Below are positions 12,934 to 23,774 of a stretch of DNA of 64,000 nucleotides, piece after piece. The notes under the pieces are model-generated. The model saw nothing but the letters and a program-made list of their open reading frames with translations, was not told the DNA's origin and searched no databases. The stretch is from the NCBI GenBank assembly GCA_018398585.1, contig JAGTTD010000022.1:3933501-3997500 (forward strand), read 5' to 3'. Made by a program: the position numbers and the translations under genes. Source of the stretch: Simmondsia chinensis (Eukaryota; Streptophyta; Magnoliopsida; Caryophyllales; Simmondsiaceae). How positions within the stretch are numbered: the first letter of the stretch is position 1; every line of letters starts with the position of its first letter.

Positions 12934-12945
12934 TGGTATCAAAGC
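12934..12945 (+). other. Primer binding site of Copia Y
   Basis: TGGTATCAAAGC, one base from TGGTATCAGAGC, the site complementary to the 3' end of initiator tRNA-Met used by most plant Copia elements. It lies three bases after the LTR end. Confidence 0.8.
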
Positions 12946-12968
12946 CCAGTTTATTTCGATTTGATAAT

Positions 12969-14350
12969 ATGACGTCTGCAATTAGATCCGAAGTTGAGAA
13001 GTTTGGTGGTCAAGGGAGCTTCAGTTTATGGCAGGTTCGCGTTAAGGGCCTCTTGACTCAGAGTGGCTTGAAGAAAGCTTTAGATGGGAAAGAGAAGAAA
13101 CCAGAGAATTTGACAGAAACACAATGGGAGGAGTTAGATGAGAAGGCACTCAGAGCAATTCAGATGTGTCTTACTGATGATGTTTTGACAGAAGTTCTGG
13201 AAGTGAAGACCGCTAAGGAGTTGTGGGAGAAATTGCAGGATATGTTCTATTTCAAGTCGGTCTCTAACAAATTCGTAGTTAAGCGCTGGTTGTTCACGTT
13301 TCATATGTCAGAAGGCAGGCCACTTAAGAACCACGTCAAATGAATTTAATTCAATTATTCAAGATTTGAAAGAATTGGATGATGTTCCTAAGGATGAAGA
13401 TCAGGCAATATTGTTGTTATGTTCTCTCTCTGCTTCATATAAGAGTTTTGTTGAAATCATGATTTGTGGTGATAGACAAACCATATCTTTTGATGAAGTT
13501 AAGAGAAACTTACTGAGTAAAGAACGAGCAGATAGAGAATTATCTAATTCTGTTAATAACTCAAGTAGTGGTTTATTTGTGAGAAGGAGAACTAAGTACA
13601 ATCATAGTGGAAGCAAGTCTAAGTCAAGGCATCAAGACGTAACCTGTAACTACTGTCATAAGAAAGGGCATATTAAGAAAGACTGTTACAAGCTTAAGAG
13701 AAAACTTGAAGCAGATAACAGGTCTGACCAGAGATCCATAGTAGCTGGTGTTATGGATGGTGAGAATGAAGATCTTCTACTGTCTGTGTCTAAACCTCAG
13801 TCCAGTTTGAGAGATAGTTGGATTTTGGATTCGAGTTGCTCCTATCATGTTTGTCCCAACCGGGATTGGTTTTTCTCGTACGAGTCAGTTCAAGGTGGAG
13901 CTGCTTTGATGGGTAATGATACTTCATGCAAAGTTTTGTGTATGGGAACAATTCGTTTTAGAATGTTCAATGGCACTATCAGGGTTTTGAGCAATGTTCG
14001 CCATGTTCCTGATTTGAAGAAGAATCTCATCTCTTTAGGTACTCTTGAGTCTAAAGGGTACAGGTACACAGCTGAAGGTGGAGTTTTGAGGGTTGTTAAG
14101 GGTGCATTGACAGTTATGAAGGGTAGAAGGTTAGGTACTCTGTATGAGCTTGTCGGTTCCACATTTGTTAGATCTATTGTAGTATCTTCATCATTCTTGT
14201 TGTTGACAGAACCAGAGATCACAAATTCGGGACGTTTGAAATTGGATCATTCAAGTGATAGGGGTTTGTCTGAACACAGTGTGAGGGGATCTTTGTGTGA
14301 TCAGTCTACAGGACTGATAGTCTGTGAACAAGAGCTTTATGGGAAGCACC
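12969..14350 (+). pseudogene. Gag-protease of Copia Y, truncated
   Basis: Start ATG at 12969 (MTSAIRSEVEKF), chosen because the same start is used in Z after the primer binding site. UBN2-type gag (SLWQVRVKGLLTQ, ELWEKLQDMF) runs to 13343, where one extra A in a short A run (about 13338-13341) shifts frame; it continues 13366-14350. Zinc knuckle CNYCHKKGHIKKDC is near 13648-13690. The protease site reads LDSSCSYH where active relatives have DSG, so the catalytic glycine is lost. The protein ends at the junction with G LTR sequence inside the pre-integrase zinc region. Confidence 0.85.
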
Positions 14351-14373
14351 GAGAGCCTTTGTCACGCTTTTAG

Positions 14374-15482
14374 TGAAACCAACCGAGAGCCTGCCAATCG
14401 ATCGGGAGCTTTGCATGAGCTCACCGATCGATCAGCTCCTTTAGTCGATCGATCGGATGGCCGAGCGATCGGGCATTATTCTCGGTCGATCGGGATGGTT
14501 CCGTACGGAACCCTAACTACTCCTGTGCCTATAAATAGAGAAGGGGAAGATACCCTTTGTCACGCTTTTTGTTGGCCCCACGTCCTCCCCTTTCTCTCAA
14601 ACCCAAAGCCGCTATGAGATCTATAGGTTCTCAAAAGCTGAAGCGCAAGTGGTTGGAATACTGGGAGAATTCAGGCTTGGATTAGCATCGACACAAAGAT
14701 TGAGGGAGTTTATTCTTTTGTTTATTTTACGCACAATGTCTTCTTTTCTTTAAATTTAAGGATGTGTAAAACTCTCATGGAGGAGTAAACTTTCTTAGTT
14801 TAGGGATGAAGGGCGGGTAGCCGCCCGTATCCCAGATTTATATTATACTTCTGACGATTGGTTTAGTTATGTTATATTCACACCCCTGTGGGGAGTTCTT
14901 CATGATTGTTGGATATTTTAGTATGCGTGCTTGTAGCCATGACTAGGTCTCTAACTTTGCAGCGATTAGTCTTGTGCTTGTAGCCTGGACCATAACATAA
15001 CAGGAATTCACACGTGGCCAAGGTTGAGGTTGTACTCAACCCTGAACCCAATCATTTATATAAGTTAATATTGAATTAGGAGTAACAAAGGAATTAAGTA
15101 GTGCTAAGATAAGTTATGCCTTTAGACTAGTTCATTACCCTAAGCCCTAATTTATATATTAACATAGGCTTAGAGCTTATTGCCTAAGTCCTTCAAATCA
15201 TCGTCCTAAGTAGAATATAATGACGGGATACGTGTTAAGCTACCCTAAATTCACTCCCTAAACTAATTTCAATTGAATTGTCACATTCGCTTTATATTCA
15301 GTTTCATTAATCTAGCCAACAATTTATTCAAAAAAAAAACAAAACAAAAATTCAAACCTCTCGTTAATCAGTAAGCCCAACTTAACATGATTCCCTATTG
15401 GTACGACTCGTATACTCGTCAAAGCTACTACGATTTCTTACGCTTATGAGTAGACGGTTTTAAAACACACTTCTAAAACACA
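14374..15482 (+). repeat. 3' LTR of gypsy G, 5' end missing
   Basis: Matches 3456-4490 of the 5' LTR from GAAACCAACCGAGAGCCTGCC to CTAAAACACA. It keeps the cctataaatagagaag promoter region (about 14526) and GATCGATC palindromes (about 14391-14495). It carries a block at about 14812-14950 (gccgcccgtatcccag onward) absent from the 5' copy, so one copy gained or lost sequence after insertion. The first ~290 bases were lost with the 3' part of Y. Confidence 0.8.
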
Positions 15483-15488
15483 CAGTAT

Positions 15489-15578
15489 CCAAGTGTATCA
15501 AGTTTGTTCAAGATTTTTCCTCACAAATTGGTAGTATATTAGATTTGTCTAGATTACCTCAACAACTGGTATCAGAGC
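15489..15578 (+). repeat. End of X 5' LTR and X primer binding site
   Basis: The last part of the X LTR resumes after G and ends ..ACCTCAACA at 15564, matching the 3' LTR end ..ACGTCAACA at 17761. The primer binding site TGGTATCAGAGC is at 15567-15578, a perfect match to the initiator tRNA-Met type. Inside the LTR end is another PBS-like sequence (aaattggta near 15527-15535). Confidence 0.8.
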
Positions 15579-15589
15579 CCTGTATATTT

Positions 15590-17213
15590 CGATTTGAGAC
15601 TATAACGTCTGCAGTTAAATCTGAATTTGAGAAGTTTAGTGATCAAGGGAGTTTTAGTTTATGCCAAGTTCGTGTTAAGGGCTTCTTGACTCAGAGTGGC
15701 TTGAAGAAAGCTTTAAACGGAAAAGAGAAGAAACCTGAGAGTTTATTCGTAGCACAGTGGGAGGAGTTAGACAAAAGGGCTCTTACAGCATTCTAGATGT
15801 GTCTTACCGTTGACGTTTTGACAGAAGTTCTGGAAGTGAAGACCGCTAAGAAGTTGTGGGAGAAATTACAGGATATGTTCTATTTCAAGTCAGTCTCCAA
15901 CAAACTTGCAGTTAAGTGTCTGGTGTTCACGTTTTGTATGTCAGAAGGTACGTCATTTAAGAATCATGTTAATGAATTTAATTCGTTAGTTCAAGAATTA
16001 AAGGAGCTTGATGATGCTCCTAAAGATGAAGATCAAGCTATGTTATTGTTATGTTCACTCTCTGCTTCATATAAAGGCTTTGTAGAAAGTACGATTTATG
16101 GTGGTAGGTCAACTATCACAGTTGATGAAGTTAAGAGAAACCTAATGAGTAAAGAAAGAGTAGATAAGGAGTTGTCTGACTTCATTCAGAAGTCGGATTG
16201 TAGTTTATTTGTGAGAGAAAGAACTGAGGATAAAGAATCTGATCATGGTGGAAACAAGTTTAGGTCTAAGTCTAGACATCAAGACCTATCCTGTAATTAT
16301 TGTCATAATAAAGGGCACATTAATATAGACTGTTACATGCTTAAGAGGAAACTAGAAGCATATAACAGGTCTGACCAGAGATCTGCAGCAGCTAGTGTTG
16401 TGGTCGAAGATGAGAATGATGGCGATATACTGTCTGTGTCTGAACCTCAGTCCAGTTTTAGAAAAAGTTGGATTTTAGATTTGGGGTGCTCCTATCATGT
16501 TTGTCCCAATCGAGATTGGTTTTCCACGTACAAGTCAATTCAAGGTGGAGTTGCTTTGATGGGCAATGACTCTAAATGCGAAGTTTTGGGTATAGGAACA
16601 ATTCTTATTAAGATGTTTGATGTCATTATCAGGACTTTGAGCGATGTTCATCACAATCCTGATTTGAAGAAGAATCTCATCTCTTCAGGTACTGTTGAGT
16701 CACATGAGTACATGTGCACATCCGAAGATGGAGTTATGAAGGTCATTAAGGGTGCTCTAGTTGTGATTAAGGGAAAAAGGGTAGGACCATTTTATTAACT
16801 TGTTGGTTCCACAGTTGCAAGATCATTTAAGATATCTTTATCACCATTGCTGATAGAACCAAGGTATGACAAAGTTAAGGCATTTGAGATTGGATCATTC
16901 AGGTGATAAAGGCATGTCTGAGCATAGTAAAAGGGGCTCATTGTATAGTCAATCTACAGGACTAAAATCTTGTGAACACGGCACTTATGGGAAGCAGAAA
17001 AGAGTTTGCTTTAAGCAATTCTTGACTAGTAGAGATATCATATTTGATGAGTCTTCGTTATTGAGTCCATAGAAGATGTCATCCACTGTTTGTCAGGTGG
17101 ATAAGCAATTCCTGATGAGTAGAGATATCAGGTGGACAAGCCAGAGGGAGTTCAGTTTCAGTTAAGTAACACAGTTCAACAGCAGGTGGCTGTTTCAGAA
17201 GATGTGTCAAGAG
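15590..17213 (+). pseudogene. Gag-protease and remnants of pol of Copia X
   Basis: Homologous to gag of Y and Z. The start ATG of the family has become ATA (acTATAACGTCTGC, about 15601), so translation could not start at the usual place. A TAG at 15794-15796 replaces the Gln of AIQMC. The rest reads to 16798: gag, zinc knuckle CNYCHNKGHINIDC, and protease with LDLGCSYH instead of DSG. A frameshift follows, then pre-integrase (RLDHSGDKG..., 16866 on). Integrase core, RT and RNase H are deleted: KQKRVCFK is joined directly to QFLTSRD (about 17018), and a second deletion near 17213 joins the remnant to the middle of the LTR. Confidence 0.85.
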
Positions 17214-17761
17214 CCAATCAAGATTTGCAATAGAAGGGAAGCTGATCGATCGGCACTGGCCTATCAATCGAGAGTCGTTTTCCACATACCCTAGCAGTTT
17301 AGTATAAATATGGGTTTAAGACTTCTATTTTAGGTATCCAATCATCCAATCAAAATTAAGAGAGAGCCGTCGTCATAGTGTTTGAGAGCATTACGAAAGT
17401 TTAGAGGGAGTGATTCAGTAATTCTCCATAGATCTCGTTCAAAGGAAGTGTTATTGCAATTCTTCCATTATTCATACTCAATAAAGAATCTCCATCTTTG
17501 CCCGTAGTTTTCTTCCCTCTCAATTGAAGAAGTGTTTCCACGTAAATCTCTGTGTTCTTCGTTTATTCTCTTTACCTCTTTTTATTACTTCTCTTGTTTG
17601 TTATAATATTTGAATCGAATCCAGTTCAGGAGTGTTAAGTTCTGCATTAAGGAGGTATTAATTTTCTAACAAATTAATATCCGAGTATATCAAGTTTGTT
17701 TAAGATTTTTCCTCACAAATTGGTATCATAGTATATCATATTTGTCTAAATTACGTCAACA
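17214..17761 (+). repeat. 3' LTR of Copia X
   Basis: Begins at aatcaagatttgca, equal to position ~2695 of the 5' LTR, and ends GTCAACA at 17761 next to the target duplication tcacc (17762-17766). Contains the family block (about 17480-17545) and, in its last ~95 bases, two PBS-like modules (AATTAATATCC and AATTGGTATCA). Confidence 0.85.
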
Positions 17762-17766
17762 TCACC

Positions 17767-18443
17767 ATTTCGCTATGCATATGTATGTGGCTACATATGG
17801 TTAATATGCACCATGTGCATCCTTTTTCGTAAGTCCCCAAGAAAATGAACTCCCTTACTAAAATTCCTTATATTTATTTAAATACCCAATATAAAATATA
17901 AACACAAATTAGTTTTTAGAAAAGAAATATACTATAGCTGCTACTTCACCTATTACCAATTAGTTTTGGGATAGAATCTCTTTTGATATGTAGCAGTTTC
18001 CTTGTGAAGAAACTGTAAAACACATATGAAGTCTACATATAAACCCAAGTTAAGTTTCATCTTAAAATAAATTATCGTCATTTAAAATTGTCCACTAAAT
18101 TTACATCTTATAATTTTTCTTTTTCATAACTCTGATATAATATTTTTAACTAAACTGGTAATAATAAATAACTACGAGTACTATACAGTCCAATATTACA
18201 GCAGGTAACATTGGCATACATTTCCATTTGCTCCAAGATTGTCGCAGACATGGGCTTTGACCCAAAAAAAATAAAAATAAAATAAAAGCAGATATGGGCG
18301 GCGACGTTGCATTTCCCACGTGAATTTATATTTTACCTGTTTAATTTTAAGAATATATCTAATTTATATATTTAATAATATAATAAATTACGATTAAATC
18401 ATAAATATTATTACTAGATAAATGATATCTAGAAAAAGAACAT
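17767..18443. other. AT-rich intergenic DNA
   Basis: No gene, tRNA or clear repeat was recognised. Low-complexity AT-rich sequence. Confidence 0.5.
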
Positions 18444-18671
18444 ACCCAATGCCATAAGGGCTCCCGCCTACATAAGGTCTGGGAGGCAGATGTATGCAGC
18501 CTTCCCCCTTCAGAGTGTTAACCTGAAAAGAGCTTATTTTCCAATGCCCCTAACCTGAGGGTGATGATTTCCCAAGAGGTCACCCATCATGGTATTACTC
18601 TTCGCCCAAGCACGCTTAACTTCAGAGTTCTAATGGAATCCGATGACGGCGTGTTTGTGCCCTCTTTGGTA
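18444..18671 (-). mobile_element. 5S-rRNA-headed SINE, copy 1
   Basis: Read on the minus strand, the head (ending near 18671) carries 5S rRNA sequence: GAACTCTGAAGTTAAGCGTG, CTTGGGCG and GATGGGTGACCTCTTGGGAA. The body follows with AAGGCTGCATACATC and the GGCGGGAGCCC box. The TTG tail is missing or decayed. Old copy, many changes. Confidence 0.8.
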
Positions 18672-19201
18672 GATAATTGCTATCTAATTTATCCGATTTT
18701 GTTTTTTGGTTCTTCTATATCTCCTGCCGCTTTGTATCGTGCTTTGCTCTTTATTTATCAAAAAATATTATATATACTTAATACATTAATTAATATGTGT
18801 AGTAATAATATAATTCTATAAATGCACATATAGTTAGTTGAACGTGGCCGGCTGTATGTTGAATAAGATCTCGTTTGTACGAGGCGCCTCATGTCTCGGA
18901 ACTTTTTTTTTTGGACAAAAAGTTAGTTGAAGGAGAGATCCAATTTCTGAGCACCGGCCGCTTAATTGGGCAAAAGACTGAACACTACTCGTTTCAAAAT
19001 TCAAAGCAACGTTCATAGTCTGTATTAGTAAACAAATTTCAATTGCAATTTCAAAGCTTATTTCATTATTGTCAAACCAATAAGAATAATACTGCGAGAT
19101 GTAAATAATGGAATTGCTTTAACATTAACAACAGTCGTCGTGTTGTTTAGCTACTGGGAAAGTCATTTGTATATCTTTTTTTTTTTTTTTTGTGATTGGG
19201 C

Positions 19202-19461
19202 GAGAGGGTTCATTTATCAGGCATTAAGACACTGGATCTCATTAGAACTCCGAAATTAAGTGTGCTTGAGCGAGAGTAGTACCAGGATGGGTGACCTCTT
19301 GGAAAGTCCTCGTGTTGCCAACCGTATAAGGGTGGGGGTCCTCGGAAACAACCTCTCAGTAGGGTTACATCCTGAAAGAGTAAGGCTGCGTACATCCACC
19401 CCTTCTAGACCCCGCTTATGCGGGAGCCTTTGAGGGACTGGGTTTGTTGTTGTTGTTGTTT
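19202..19461 (+). mobile_element. 5S-rRNA-headed SINE, copy 2
   Basis: Nearly full length. The 5S-like head (about 19230-19312) has GGATCTCATTAGAACTCCGA and GATGGGTGACCTCTTGG; it continues to GTCCTCGTGTTGCC, close to the 3' end of 5S rRNA. The body has GTAAGGCTGCGTACATCCAC, GCGGGAGCC and ACTGGG, and the tail is (TTG)n at 19443-19461. The tail and GCGGGAGCC box are typical of the widely shared 3' domain of Au/TS-type plant SINEs. Confidence 0.85.
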
Positions 19462-19534
19462 GTCTTTTTCGTGATTGGAGCAGTGCAGCTTATTAGGCCG
19501 TAGGTAGGATCTTTTCTTAGCGGCATTAACAAAT

Positions 19535-19695
19535 TGTTAGAGTATAAAACAATTGTTGGACCTTCCCTTATTAGCTGAAACTTTTGGGATAGTTATTTTA
19601 TTAATTAACATGGTATCATAACCTTGTTGACCAAATAGTTACGAGTTAGAATCCTAACTGCCCCTACTTTTATTATTAACATAATTTGAGCAAGA
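19535..19695 (+). mobile_element. Partial SMART/TRIM element
   Basis: A tiny LTR-like unit TGTTAGAGTATAAAAC... to ..ATTAACA (19535-19610), followed directly by TGGTATCATAACC, a tRNA-Met-type primer binding site, then internal sequence like that of the complete copy at 48666. The downstream LTR was not found. Confidence 0.6.
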
Positions 19696-20127
19696 AAATC
19701 TAATGGATATTCACGGTCTTACATTAAGGTGTCAATTAGAAAATCTAGGTAGTTTTTTAAAATTGCGTCTAAACTTTAGATGGCTTTCAATAAATAAAAA
19801 GCCCTTAATTTTTCTGTATTAGAAGGTGTTTAATTATTTCCCGCTTGTAGGATGGTAAGTGGGTTTTAAGTTCCACCATGCAGTGCTAAAAATATTAGCT
19901 CAATCTTAGCTCGATGGCAAAAAAATTCATTGAAACAGTGCAGTGCAAATGGGGTTTATGTCCAAATTGTTCATGATAAGTACCTGGTTTTGGTAGGTTT
20001 GTTATGATACAAACTTTTTGTTCGTTTCGTGGTGCTTGTCTTTTTTTTCGTCTTTGATTGTTTTTGGACCATGCTTTTCATAGGTGCGCCCTTCTCTGTA
20101 CTGTGAGCCTTTGCTTCATAATTATGG

Positions 20128-20164
<37 letters not shown>

Positions 20165-21779
20165 GGACCTTAATAAGTATAGAGCTATAAAAATTCATAT
20201 TGAGCTAGATTAGAGTATTTTTCATTATTGTTCCTTATTTATTATCGTAACTTATATTTATATTTTTCATGCTAAAAGCTATAAGGTATTTACGATCAAT
20301 ATGGATATGGAGCTTGATTCTGTCAAGGAACAATAACACATGACTCTAAGTAGATGGAAAGTAAAAAAAAAAAAAAAAAAAGAAACGAAAAGTCAGCTAG
20401 GAATGTAAAAAAATCAAAAGTAGACGGAATTGAACTCATGACTATAAGTAGGTATAAGTGCTTACTCACTTGGCTATTCGGTTTATTCAATTAACTAATT
20501 TAGTAAAACCTACAAACTTTAACCGTTTAATTTAACCAGATTTATACCAATTCAATTCATCTCAACAACCAAAAATTTCAACTCAATTTTCTTAGTGTCA
20601 ATTCAATTTTTTCGATTTCGGGCTTTTATGAACATCTCTATCGGCTACTACAACTACAACATGACTATGATCGTTAACTTAAGTGTAGGATGTCATAACC
20701 TTACATGAAACTTTGTAATTTATATTTGGAAATTAGGTTCGTTCCTTTATAATAGTACTAATTGTGTTTTTTATTCTTAAGCTAATTGCTACCCCCATTT
20801 TAAAAGGCAAGTCATTTTTTTTTAAAATTGGTGGAAAACCTTTTCCGGTGGAAAGCGTTTTCCATCTACTAATGCATGACAGACAAAGGAAAAATGGAAA
20901 ACTTATTCCTAGAATCTACTTTTCCACCAAACAACCGAATCTAAATTGAATAAATATATTTTATTATTTAAGTTTCAATACATATAATTAGATATTATAA
21001 GTTTAAAAGTTTTATCATTTAGAAATTAGCATTGGTTGAAATTTTATCAAAAATGTTTATACAGAATATAGTTTCGGGAATATTTATATGCCTTTCACTA
21101 AAATCTAGTAACATTTTATCTAAAAACTCTAGCATTACAAATGATTCCAACAGTATCTGAATATTTTCTTCAAACCTACTAAGTTTTCGACTTATTTTGG
21201 AGAAGTTTTTGTTTCAGATGTAGATGTTCTACATATATTATTCGAGTCATCTATTACAACTGTTAAGGACTCCACATATGATTTCAATAAGAATTCAACC
21301 TAGGAGTTGTGAGATAAAAGAGAATAACATATAAATTCAGGGGGTTACTCCCCATTTGTTTTAGGGTGAAAACTGCACTTGTCCTTATATATAGACCTTA
21401 TATATGTCAGCCTCGGGGGTCAAACCTAAAGGTCCGATGAACTTTAACAACAACAATAATTTTTTGCAAAATTTTGCAAAATTTGGGTGGAGGATATATA
21501 TGTTACTTGGCTGGAAAATTTTCAACTCCCGTAAAATCATTATATACATTAAAAATATCGAGAGAATTTTCATAATCTTTGCATTGTGATACCATATAGG
21601 CCGTAGTAATAAAACATTTTTTTGGTTACACATGTCTCGGGAATTTCTCCTCAATGCCTTGTTTGGCAATTGGATTCCCACGACTTTTTTCCTTTTCCAT
21701 TGAACAACACACCTACACATAGATCATAAGGGTATTTTGGGATAGTATTGCATGGCATTGAAACTTGGGATGGTGTCAT
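19696..21779. other. Intergenic DNA with long poly-G run
   Basis: No protein-coding gene recognised. Notable: a 35-base G run (listed separately), A runs near 20360, and a GGAAAAC/GTTTTCC-rich patch (about 20830-20925) that resembles decayed short repeats common in plants. Around 21240-21430 is a sequence (GAGTTGTGAGATAAAAGAGA, tatatatagacct) similar to 58985-59110, probably a decayed short LTR-type repeat. Confidence 0.45.
20129..20163 (+). repeat. Poly-G run, 35 bases
   Basis: Unbroken G run between ttatggc and aggacctt. Frames through it give only poly-proline or poly-glycine. Its parent repeat could not be identified. Confidence 0.95.
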
Positions 21780-22560
21780 GATTTATTTGATTGGGAAGCC
21801 GAGCCTTGAGTATAGCTAACCCATTAACTACGGGAACTTTCTCTTCACTTCATTGATGATGATGCTCTCCAATGACAACATGATCATAAAGGTGTTTTTT
21901 CAGTCAATTCTTTTTATAAGGCTGCGATTGTGCCCTCTAGTAGTTCATTCACTAATCAGGTTAAAAGATTTTGGTGTAGCATCAAGTTACTTGTGCAGCT
22001 GACTCTTCTTGAGAGATTAAACATGAAAGAGAGATTAGTGCGAATATGGATTTTAAGCTCTAACCTACTTCTTTGCTCAATCTGCGGAGTCAATAACGAA
22101 TGTTGCATGCAACTTTTTCTTATGTATAGGTTCAAACGGAGACTTTGATCTGCTGTGCGGGATCACTTTTATCTTCCTAAATAATGATCTCTTCTAGCAA
22201 TGGCAATTTACTTATATCAGAGGCTCAAATAAGAAAGCTTGGGTTATAACGTTCTTTGCAGTCATCAACTCCATTTGGTAGTCAAGGAATGCACTCGTTT
22301 TCCAAGATGCACCTCCTAATTGGGATCAAATTCTAGAATTCGCAAAATTGAAGGTTGTAACATAGTTCCAAGCACTTCTTGATTGCTCCAACGTCTCCCT
22401 ACATCATTTTTTAGAGGACCCACAAAGACTAAATGCCATGGCCATTCCTAAATTAGCTTTAACTCTATCAGCTACGCTCCCTTAGATAAGACCATTGTTG
22501 TGGACCAACTTCAAAGCTAGGCTTCTCTGAACGCTTAGCTTCGTCCTTATTGTGTAATTC
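21780..22560 (+). mobile_element. L1-type LINE remnant (C-terminal end)
   Basis: Across frameshifts the translation resembles the zf-RVT region that ends plant L1 ORF2 proteins: a frame with VNSFYKAA (about 21906-21926), LLCSICGVNNE (about 22068-22100), then FFAVINSIW, SRNALVF and NWDQILEFAKLK (about 22250-22350). No stop-free frame longer than 72 codons remains. The RT domain is missing, as in 5'-truncated copies. No tail or target duplication was found. Confidence 0.55.
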
Positions 22561-22969
22561 CGCTTTAGGACTTACATTACTTTTGTCTTATTTTTATTCA
22601 CTTTCATTTTTGTTTTTCGAATTTTTTTAAAAAATAATATTCAAATATTGGGATAAAGTGATACTCAGGCCTTATAATATTTATTCAATTTTAAAATTTA
22701 AATATTAAATTTTTAGTGGGCAAAAAGTTAAAATCCTAATGGTCAACAGTCAACGTAATTAAAAAATAAAAAAAAAAGAAGGTCACCTGCTCTGAGTTCA
22801 AAAAGAATGTCCAATATACTTGGTGATGTAAATATATCGGCTGAGGGTCCCAGCACTTCATTTTCCAACTTTTGTTTCTTTTTATTATTATATATGTTTT
22901 TTATATTTTATGGTACCACTAAATTAATTATTTATATATATATACACTATCATTAGAATTTATTTACTA

Positions 22970-23195
22970 AGTATTAATGCACCGAATTTAATTAGAACTC
23001 CGAAGTTAAACTTACTTGGGCGAAAATAATATCAGGATGGATCACCTCCCTAAAAGTCCTCATGGTGTCAACCTTATAAGGTTGGGGACTCTCGGCAGGG
23101 TTACACCCCGAAGGGGCAAGGCTGCATACATCCACCCTCTCAGACTCCATTTAGGCGGGAGCCCTTGAGGCACTGAATTTGTTGTTGTTATTGAC
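22970..23195 (+). mobile_element. 5S-rRNA-headed SINE, copy 3
   Basis: 5S-like head (TTAGAACTCCGAAGTTAAAC, CTTGGGCGA, AGGATGGATCACCTCC), body with CAAGGCTGCATACATCCACC and GGCGGGAGCCC, and TTG tail at 23180-23190. Moderately decayed. Confidence 0.85.
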
Positions 23196-23774
23196 ATATA
23201 TACTATAATTAAAAGATAACTAAATATTAAAATAAAAATAATTAATTTAATTATTATAATATTCTTTCAATTATATATATTATATTATTTTCTCTTTCAC
23301 ATAACAAAAGTCATTTCAATTTAATTATTTAAAACAAATTTTTATTTTAGATTGGGCCGAATTACGTGTTTTTCATATTTGATTTTTGAGTCAGAACGAA
23401 TTTGTCACCTTTAAAGAAAGACTTATTATGTTATATGAAAGGAAAAAAAATAATATAATATATATGAAATAAAACTATTAATTATAATGGCTAATTAATT
23501 ATTTTTATTTTCATACTCAATTTTATCTTTAAATTATAAAATATATATATATATATATATGAATATGTATATCTAAATAATTAATTTATTTATACTATAA
23601 AATATAAAAACAAATATAATAATAAAAAATAAAAGTTGGGAAATGAAATGGAGGGGAATTTTAGAAGACAAGACCCAATGTATAATTAGCAGTGATTTTC
23701 AACCGTATGGGATACTCAACTGAAATGGAGAAGGCCAAGGGTGTTCCGGTTGGGGGGTGGTTCGGTGCTATGGG
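23196..23774. other. AT-rich intergenic DNA
   Basis: Contains an (AT)n microsatellite near 23548-23564. No gene or RNA recognised. Confidence 0.5.

Larger units (their letters stand above)
12357..14350 (+). mobile_element. Copia element Y, truncated, inside G
   Basis: Same family as X and Z. It has a 5' LTR (12357-12930), a primer binding site, and gag/protease, but stops abruptly in the pre-integrase region, where G 3' LTR sequence takes over. Pol and the 3' LTR are gone, together with the start of the G LTR, so one deletion spanning the Y-G junction explains both losses. No target duplication can be read on the lost side. Confidence 0.8.
3161..15488 (+). mobile_element. Athila-like Ty3/gypsy element G inside the X 5' LTR
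   Basis: A long gypsy element with LTRs over 1 kb, a gag with one zinc knuckle, protease with a DLGAS site, RT with FMDD, RNase H, integrase, then a further ORF after pol in the place where Athila elements carry an env-like ORF. The 5' LTR starts TGATACGCG at 3162; the 3' LTR ends at about 15482. The flanks read ggtat (3156-3160) and agtat (15484-15488), consistent with a 5-bp target duplication with one change. Copia Y and a deletion have removed the start of the 3' LTR. All ORFs carry stops or frameshifts. Confidence 0.85.
2591..17761 (+). mobile_element. Copia element X, interrupted by nested gypsy and Copia insertions
   Basis: A Tork/Tnt1-like Ty1/Copia element bounded by TG...CA LTRs and flanked by an exact 5-bp target duplication, tcacc, at 2586-2590 and 17762-17766. 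Its 5' LTR runs 2591-3160, is split by element G, and resumes at 15489-15564. Then come the primer binding site (15567-15578), a damaged gag/protease/early-integrase region (to about 17072), a deletion removing most of integrase, RT and RNase H, and a 3' LTR (17214-17761) lacking about its first 105 bases. The order of events read from the nesting is X, then G into the X LTR, then Y into G. Not able to move by itself. Confidence 0.85.
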
